Part shown: positions 6,206 through 12,540 of the stretch, one piece after another
Layout: every line of letters begins with the position of its first letter
Numbering within the stretch: the first letter of the stretch is position 1
Assembly (NCBI GenBank): GCA_034096865.1
Contig: JAWQFJ010028225.1
Coordinates: 1 to 12,540, forward strand
Source of the DNA: Theodoxus fluviatilis
Taxonomy: Eukaryota; Mollusca; Gastropoda; Cycloneritida; Neritidae
Direction: 5' to 3'
DNA: 12,540 nucleotides
The notes under the pieces: model-generated
What the model was told of the DNA's origin: nothing
What the model saw: the letters and a program-made list of their open reading frames with translations, nothing else
Database searches by the model: none
Made by a program: the position numbers and the translations under genes

Positions 6206-8083
6206 GTGATTGACAGAGGACTACAGAGATGTTTCTGTGTGATTGACAGAGGACTACAGAGATGTTTCTATGTGATTGACAGAGGACGACTGAGATGTTT
6301 CTGTGTGATTGACAGAGGACTACTGAGATGTTTCTGTGTGATTGACAGAGGACTACAGAGATGTTTCTGTGTGATTGACAGAGGACAACAGAGATCTTCG
6401 TGTGTGATTGACAGAGGACTACAGAGATGTTTCTATGTGATTGACAGATGACTACAGAGATGTTACTGTGTGATTGACAGAGGACGACTGAGATGTTTCT
6501 GTGTGATTGACAGAGGACTACTGAGATGTTTCTGTGTGATTGACAGAGGACGACTGAGATGTTTCTGTGATTGACAGAGGACTACAGAGATGGTTCTATG
6601 TGATTGACAGAGGACTACAGAGATGTTACTGTGTGATTGACAGAGGACGACTGAGATGGTTCTATGTGATTGACAGATGACTAAAGAGATGGTTCTATGT
6701 GATTGACAGAAGACTACAGAGATGGTTCTATGTGATTGACAGATGACTAAAGAGATGGTTCTATGTGATTGACAGAAGACAACATAGATGTTACTGTGTG
6801 ATTGACAGAGGACTACAGAGATGTTTCTGTGTGATTAACAGAGGACTACAGAGATGTTTCTGTGTGATTGACAGAGGACGACTGAGATGTTTCTGTGTGA
6901 TTGACAGAGGACGACTGAGATGTTTCTGTGTGATTGACAGAGGACTACAGAGATGTTTCTGTGTGATTAACAGAGGACTACAGAGATGTTTCTGTGTGAT
7001 TGACAGAGGACGACTGAGATGTTTCTGTGATTGACAGAGGACGACTGAGATGTTTCTGTGATTGACAGAGGACTACTGAGATGTTTCTGTGATTGACAGA
7101 GGACTACAGAGATGTTTTGTTTCTGTGTGATTGACAGAGGACCACAGAGAGTTTCCTGTGTTATTGACTAACAGGGGGCAACAGAGATACTTCTGTGATT
7201 GACAGAATACTACAGAGATGTTTTGTTTCTGTGTGATTGACAGAGGACGACTGAAATGTTTCTGTGTGATTGACAGATGACTACTGAGATGTTTCTGTGT
7301 GATTGACAGAGGACTACAGAGATTTTTCTGTGTGATTGACAGAGGACGACTGAGATGTTTCTGTGTGATTAACAGAGGACTACAGAGATGTTTCTGTGTG
7401 ATTGACAGAGGACAACAGAGATGTTTCTGTGTGATTGACAGAGGACGACTGAAATGTTTCTGTGTGATTGACAGATGACTACTGAGATGTTTCTGTGTGA
7501 TTGACAGAGGACTACAGAGATTTTTCTGTGTGATTGACAGAGGACGACTGAGATGTTTCTGTGTGATTGACAGAGGACTACAGAGATGTTTCTATGTGAT
7601 TGACAGATGACTACAGAGATGGTTCTATGTGATTGACAGATGACTAAAGAGATGATTCTATGTGATTGACAGAAGACAACATAGATGTTACTGTGTGATT
7701 GACAGAGGACAACAGAGATGCTTCTATGTGATTGACAGAGGACTACAGAGATGTTTCAGTGTGATTGACAGAGGACTACAGAGATGTTTCTGTGTGATTG
7801 ACAGAGGACGACTGAGATGTTTCTATGTGATTGACAGAGGACGACTCAGATGTTTCTATGTGATTGACAGAGGACTAGAGAGATCTTCGTGTGTGATTGA
7901 CAGAGGACAACAGAGATCTTCGTGTGTGATTGACAGAGGACGACTGAGATGTTTCTATGTGATTGACAGAGGACTACTGAGATGTTTCTGTGTGATTGAC
8001 AGAGGACTACAGAGATGTTTCTGTGTGATTAACAGAGGACTACAGAGATGTTTCTGTGTGATTGACAGAGGACAACAGAGATG
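6206..8083 (+). repeat. Higher-order repeat, copy A
   Basis: The succession of unit variants here, including 31-bp units, TGA-bearing units and the edge marker block, is reproduced at 10067-11944 at a constant offset of 3861 bp (117 x 33). Only scattered substitutions are visible, for example GGGGGCAAC (7164 region) versus TGGGGCAAC (11025 region), and GACTCAG (7844 region) versus GACTGAG. Similarity resumes beyond 8314 at an offset of 3630. Confidence 0.85.
7129..7234 (+). repeat. Edge marker block, copy 2
   Basis: Same three atypical units as 4621-4726, with a more disturbed middle unit (TTATTGACTAACAGGGGGC). It lies 2508 bp downstream of copy 1 and exactly 3861 bp upstream of copy 3. Confidence 0.8.
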
Positions 8084-8314
8084 TTTCTGTGTGATTGACA
8101 GAGGACGACTGAAATGTTTCTGTGTGATTGACAGATGACTACTGAGATGTTTCTGTGTGATTGACAGAGGACTACAGAGATTTTTCTGTGTGATTGACAG
8201 AGGACGACTGAGATGTTTCTGTGTGATTGACAGAGGACTACAGAGATGTTTCTATGTGATTGACAGATGACTACAGAGATGGTTCTATGTGATTGACAGA
8301 TGACTAAAGAGATG
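8084..8314 (+). repeat. 231-bp (7-unit) segment absent from higher-order copy B
   Basis: The offset between copies A and B changes from 3861 to 3630 here. The downstream copy jumps directly from GACAACAGAGATG to ATTCTATG at 11944/11945. The missing piece is exactly seven units and its limits fall at the same GAGATG position of the unit, as expected from unequal exchange or slippage in register. Confidence 0.8.
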
Positions 8315-9053
8315 ATTCTATGTGATTGACAGAAGACAACATAGATGTTACTGTGTGATTGACAGAGGACAACAGAGATGCTTATATGTGATTGACAGAG
8401 GACTACAGAGATGTTTCAGTGTGATTGACCAAGGACTACAGAGATGTTTCAGTGTGATTGACAGAGGACTACAGAGATGTTTCAGTGTGATTGACAGAGG
8501 ACTACAGAGATCTTCGTGTGTGATTGACAGAGGACAACAGAGATCTTCGTGTGTGATTGACAGAGGACTACATATATGTTTCTATGTGATTGACAGATGA
8601 CTACAGAGATGGTTCTATGTGATTGACAGATGACTAAAGAGATGGTTCTATGTGATTGACAGAAGACAACATAGATGTTACTGTGTGATTGACAGAGGAC
8701 TACAGAGATGTTTCTGTGTGATTGACAGAGGACGACTGAGATGTTTCTGTGTGATTGACAGAGGACGACTGAGATGTTTCTGTGTGATTGACAGAGGACG
8801 ACTGAGATGTTTCTGTGTGATTGACAGAGGACGACTGAGATGTTTCTGTGTGATTGACAGAGGACTACAGAGATGTTTCTATGTGATTGACAGATGACTA
8901 CAGAGATGTTTCTGTGTGATTGACAGAGGACTACAGAGATGTTACTGTGTGATTGAAAGAGAACTACAGAGATGTTACTGTGTGATTGACAGAGGACTAC
9001 AGAGATGTTACTGTGTGATTGAAAGAGGACTACAGAGATGTTACTGTGTGATT

Positions 9054-9385
9054 GACAGAGGACGACTGAGATGTTACTGTGTGATTGACAGAGGACTACA
9101 GAGATGTTACTGTGTGATTGACAGAGGACAACAGAGATCTTCGTGTGTGATTGACAGAGGACGACTGAGATGTTTCTGTGTGATTGACAGAGGACTACAG
9201 AGATGTTTCTGTGTGATTGACAGAGGACTACAGAGATGTTACTGTGTGATTGACAGAGGACTACTGAGATGTTACTGTGTGATTGACAGAGGACGACTGA
9301 GATGTTTCTGTGATTGACAGAGGACTACAGAGATGGTTCTATGTGATTGACAGAGGACTACAGAGATGTTACTGTGTGATTGACA
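9054..9385 (+). repeat. Approx. 330-bp cassette, copy 2
   Basis: Same variant order as 5358-5689. It is followed 658 bp later by copy 3, so copies 2 and 3 form a local tandem duplication of 20 units including one 31-bp unit. One tail variant differs (TTACTGTG instead of TTTCTGTG in the second unit). Confidence 0.65.
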
Positions 9386-9711
9386 GAGGACAACAGAGAT
9401 GCTTCTATGTGATTGACAGAGGACTACAGAGATGTTTCAGTGTGATTGACAGAGGACTACAGAGATGTTTCTGTGTGATTGACAGAGGACTACAGAGATG
9501 TTTCTATGTGATTGACAGAGGACGACTGAGATGTTTCTATGTGATTGACAGAGGACGACTGAGATGTTTCTATGTGATTGACAGAGGACGACTGAGATGT
9601 TTCAGTGTGATTGACAGAGGACGACTGAGATGTTACTGTGTGATTGACAGAGGACTACAGAGATGTTTCTGTGTGATTGACAGAGGACGACTGAGATGTT
9701 TCTATGTGATT

Positions 9712-10043
9712 GACAGAGGACGACTGAGATGTTACTGTGTGATTGACAGAGGACTACAGAGATGTTTCTGTGTGATTGACAGAGGACAACAGAGATCTTC
9801 GTGTGTGATTGACAGAGGACGACTGAGATGTTTCTGTGTGATTGACAGAGGACTACAGAGATGTTTCTGTGTGATTGACAGAGGACTACAGAGATGTTAC
9901 TGTGTGATTGACAGAGGACTACTGAGATGTTACTGTGTGATTGACAGAGGACGACTGAGATGTTTCTGTGATTGACAGAGGACTATAGAGATGGTTCTAT
10001 GTGATTGACAGAGGACTACAGAGATGTTACTGTGTGATTGACA
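9712..10043 (+). repeat. Approx. 330-bp cassette, copy 3
   Basis: Closest to copy 1. Similarity to copy 1 extends further upstream, to about 9540 against 5186, through the GRL-rich run. This indicates that the large duplication reaches back to about 5.2 kb, with whole-unit losses between 5.7 and 6.2 kb relative to the downstream copy. Confidence 0.65.
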
Positions 10044-10066
10044 GAGGACTACAGAGATGTTTCTGT

Positions 10067-12540
10067 GTGATTGACAGAGGACTACAGAGATGTTTCTGTG
10101 TGATTGACAGAGGACTACAGAGATGTTTCTATGTGATTGACAGAGGACGACTGAGATGTTTCTGTGTGATTGACAGAGGACTACTGAGATGTTTCTGTGT
10201 GATTGACAGAGGACTACAGAGATGTTTCTGTGTGATTGACAGAGGACAACAGAGATCTTCGTGTGTGATTGACAGAGGACTACAGAGATGTTTCTATGTG
10301 ATTGACAGATGACTACAGAGATGTTACTGTGTGATTGACAGAGGACGACTGAGATGTTTCTGTGTGATTGACAGAGGACTACTGAGATGTTTCTGTGTGA
10401 TTGACAGAGGACGACTGAGATGTTTCTGTGATTGACAGAGGACTACATAGATGGTTCTATGTGATTGACAGAGGACTACAGAGATGTTACTGTGTGATTG
10501 ACAGAGGACTACAGAGATGGTTCTATGTGATTGACAGATGACTAAAGAGATGGTTCTATGTGATTGACAGAAGACTACAGAGATGGTTCTATGTGATTGA
10601 CAGATGACTAAAGAGATGGTTCTATGTGATTGACAGAAGACAACATAGATGTTACTGTGTGATTGACAGAGGACTACAGAGATGTTTCTGTGTGATTAAC
10701 AGAGGACTACAGAGATGTTTCTGTGTGATTGACAGAGGACGACTGAGATGTTTATGTGTGATTGACAGAGGACGACTGAGATGTTTCTGTGTGATTGACA
10801 GAGGACTACAGAGATGTTTCTGTGTGATTAACAGAGGACTACAGAGATGTTTCTGTGTGATTGACAGAGGACGACTGAGATGTTTCTGTGATTGACAGAG
10901 GACGACTGAGATGTTTCTGTGATTGACAGAGGACTACTGAGATGTTTCTGTGATTGACAGAGGACTACAGAGATGTTTTGTTTCTGTGTGATTGACAGAG
11001 GACCACAGAGAGTTTCCTGTGTTATTGACTAACATGGGGCAACAGAGATACTTCTGTGATTGACAGAATACTACAGAGATGTTTTGTTTCTGTGTGATTG
11101 ACAGAGGACGACTGAAATGTTTCTGTGTGATTGACAGATGACTACTGAGATGTTTCTGTGTGATTGACAGAGGACTACAGAGATTTTTCTGTGTGATTGA
11201 CAGAGGACGACTGAGATGTTTCTGTGTGATTAACAGAGGACTACAGAGATGTTTCTGTGTGATTGACAGAGGACAACAGAGATGTTTCTGTGTGATTGAC
11301 AGAGGACGACTGAAATGTTTCTGTGTGATTGACAGATGACTACTGAGATGTTTCTGTGTGATTGACAGAGGACTACAGATATTTTTCTGTGTGATTGACA
11401 GAGGACGACTGAGATGTTTCTGTGTGATTGACAGAGGACTACAGAGATGTTTCTATGTGATTGACAGATGACTACAGAGATGGTTCTATGTGATTGACAG
11501 ATGACTAAAGAGATGATTCTATGTGATTGACAGAAGACAACATAGATGTTACTGTGTGATTGACAGAGGACAACAGAGATGCTTCTATGTGATTGACAGA
11601 GGACTACAGAGATGTTTCAGTGTGATTGACAGAGGACTACAGAGATGTTTCTGTGTGATTGACAGAGGACGACTGAGATGTTTCTATGTGATTGACAGAG
11701 GACGACTGAGATGTTTCTATGTGATTGACAGAGGACTACAGAGATCTTCGTGTGTGATTGACAGAGGACAACAGAGATCTTCGTGTGTGATTGACAGAGG
11801 ACGACTGAGATGTTTCTATGTGATTGACAGAGGACTACTGAGATGTTTCTGTGTGATTGACAGAGGACTACAGAGATGTTTCTGTGTGATTAACAGAGGA
11901 CTACAGAGATGTTTCTGTGTGATTGACAGAGGACAACAGAGATGATTCTATGTGATTGACAGAAGACAACATAGATGTTACTGTGTGATTGACAGAGGAC
12001 AACAGAGATGCTTCTATGTGATTGACAGAGGACTACAGAGATGTTTCAGTGTGATTGACAGAGGACTACAGAGATGTTTTAGTGTGATTGACAGAGGACT
12101 GCAGAGATGTTTCAGTGTGATTGACAGAGGACTACAGAGATCTTCGTGTGTGATTGACAGAGGACAACAGAGATCTTCGTGTGTGATTGACAGAGGACTA
12201 CAGATATGTTTCTATGTGATTGACAGATGACTACAGAGATGGTTCTATGTGATTGACAGATGACTAAAGAGATGGTTCTATGTGATTGACAGAAGACAAC
12301 ATAGATGTTACTGTGTGATTGACAGAGGACTACAGAGATGTTTCTGTGTGATTGACAGAGGACGACTGAGATGTTTCTGTGTGATTGACAGAGGACGACT
12401 GAGATGTTTCTGTGTGATTGACAGAGGACTACAGAGATGTTTCTGTGTGATTGACAGAGGACTACAGAGATGTTTCTATGTGATTGACAGATGACTACAG
12501 AGATGTTTCTGTGTGATTGACAGAGGACTACAGAGATGTT
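10067..12540 (+). repeat. Higher-order repeat, copy B (truncated by window)
   Basis: Matches copy A unit by unit at +3861 until 11944, then at +3630 from 11945. One further single-unit loss occurs in the GRL run around 12350-12420 relative to 8730-8850. The window ends inside it, so the number of higher-order copies is unknown. Confidence 0.83.
10990..11095 (+). repeat. Edge marker block, copy 3
   Basis: Nearly identical to 7129-7234 (one G/T difference seen in the GGGGC run of the middle unit). It is part of higher-order copy B. Confidence 0.8.

Larger units (their letters stand above)
4605..12540 (+). repeat. 33-bp minisatellite/satellite array, about 240 units, runs off window
   Basis: Head-to-tail units of 33 bp; a typical unit is 4760-4792, opening GATTGACAGAGGAC and ending in a GATGTTTCTGTGT tail. 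Variation is concentrated at two places: the middle heptamer (ACTACAG, ACGACTG, ACAACAG, ACTACTG, ACTAAAG) and the tail (TTTCTGTG, TTTCTATG, TTACTGTG, TTTCAGTG, GTTCTATG, TCTTCGTG). The TTGACAG stretch is mostly fixed, with TTAACAG and TTGAAAG exceptions. The + strand is G-rich over C. Because 33 is a multiple of three, an 11-codon frame (Cys-Val-Ile-Asp-Arg-Gly-Leu-Gln-Arg-Cys-Phe) persists, but it has frequent in-frame TGA (AGAGGA to AGATGA), no in-frame ATG in the standard unit, and amino-acid-changing variation. I call it non-coding. I do not recognise this satellite family. Confidence 0.97.

Noticed and set aside
9310..9975. 221-codon Cys-rich repeat protein
   Set aside because: GTG start, no in-frame ATG, bounded by 31-bp frame-shifting units, and unit variation is not synonymous. 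This is satellite DNA.
4605..12540. CRISPR array
   Set aside because: The 33-bp period consists of whole repeats with no unique spacers between them, and the context is eukaryotic.

Overview
This window is non-coding, repeat-dominated eukaryotic DNA. The evidence for a eukaryote is its long microsatellites, an AATAAA signal with a GU-rich downstream stretch, nested terminal-inverted-repeat elements and an 8-kb minisatellite, together with the absence of any compact gene. The composition and the foldback-type elements would suit a marine invertebrate such as a mollusc, but nothing seen fixes the taxon. I found no protein-coding gene, rRNA, tRNA or CRISPR array that I can defend.

Layout. Positions 1-467 are an interrupted (ATGT)n microsatellite. 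Positions 468-1992 are single-copy-looking DNA with no convincing exon; they contain a 30-bp inverted repeat pair (882-911 and 1475-1504, 28/30 matches) and a plausible polyadenylation signal at 1229. A pure (CA)32 tract lies at 1993-2056 and a (GTTT)n tract near 2250-2290. Positions 2573-4110 are two copies of one non-autonomous foldback-like transposon family. The 767-bp inner copy (2923-3689) is inserted in opposite orientation inside the outer copy, which is 766 bp once the insert and one target duplication are removed. Both copies start TGTA and end TACA and are flanked by 5-bp target duplications: CACCT for the outer, GGTCG/GGCCG for the inner. Positions 4427-4528 are a (CACG/CACA)n microsatellite.

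From about 4605 to the window end runs a tandem array of about 240 units of 33 bp, with some 31-bp and longer variants. The array has higher-order structure. A block near 6.2-8.9 kb reappears 3861 bp downstream (exactly 117 x 33), with a clean 231-bp (7-unit) difference at 8084-8314. A 106-bp block of odd units from the array edge recurs twice inside. A cassette of about 330 bp occurs three times. The array continues past the window.

Nothing here works as a pathway or operon. The most notable item is the nested transposon pair: the cores are nearly identical, while the terminal 50 or so bases differ strongly between copies yet are matched at the two ends of each copy. That pattern suggests exchange or homogenisation of terminal recognition modules. 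The second item is the apparently undescribed 33-bp satellite, which preserves an 11-codon frame by length alone but shows no sign of being coding.
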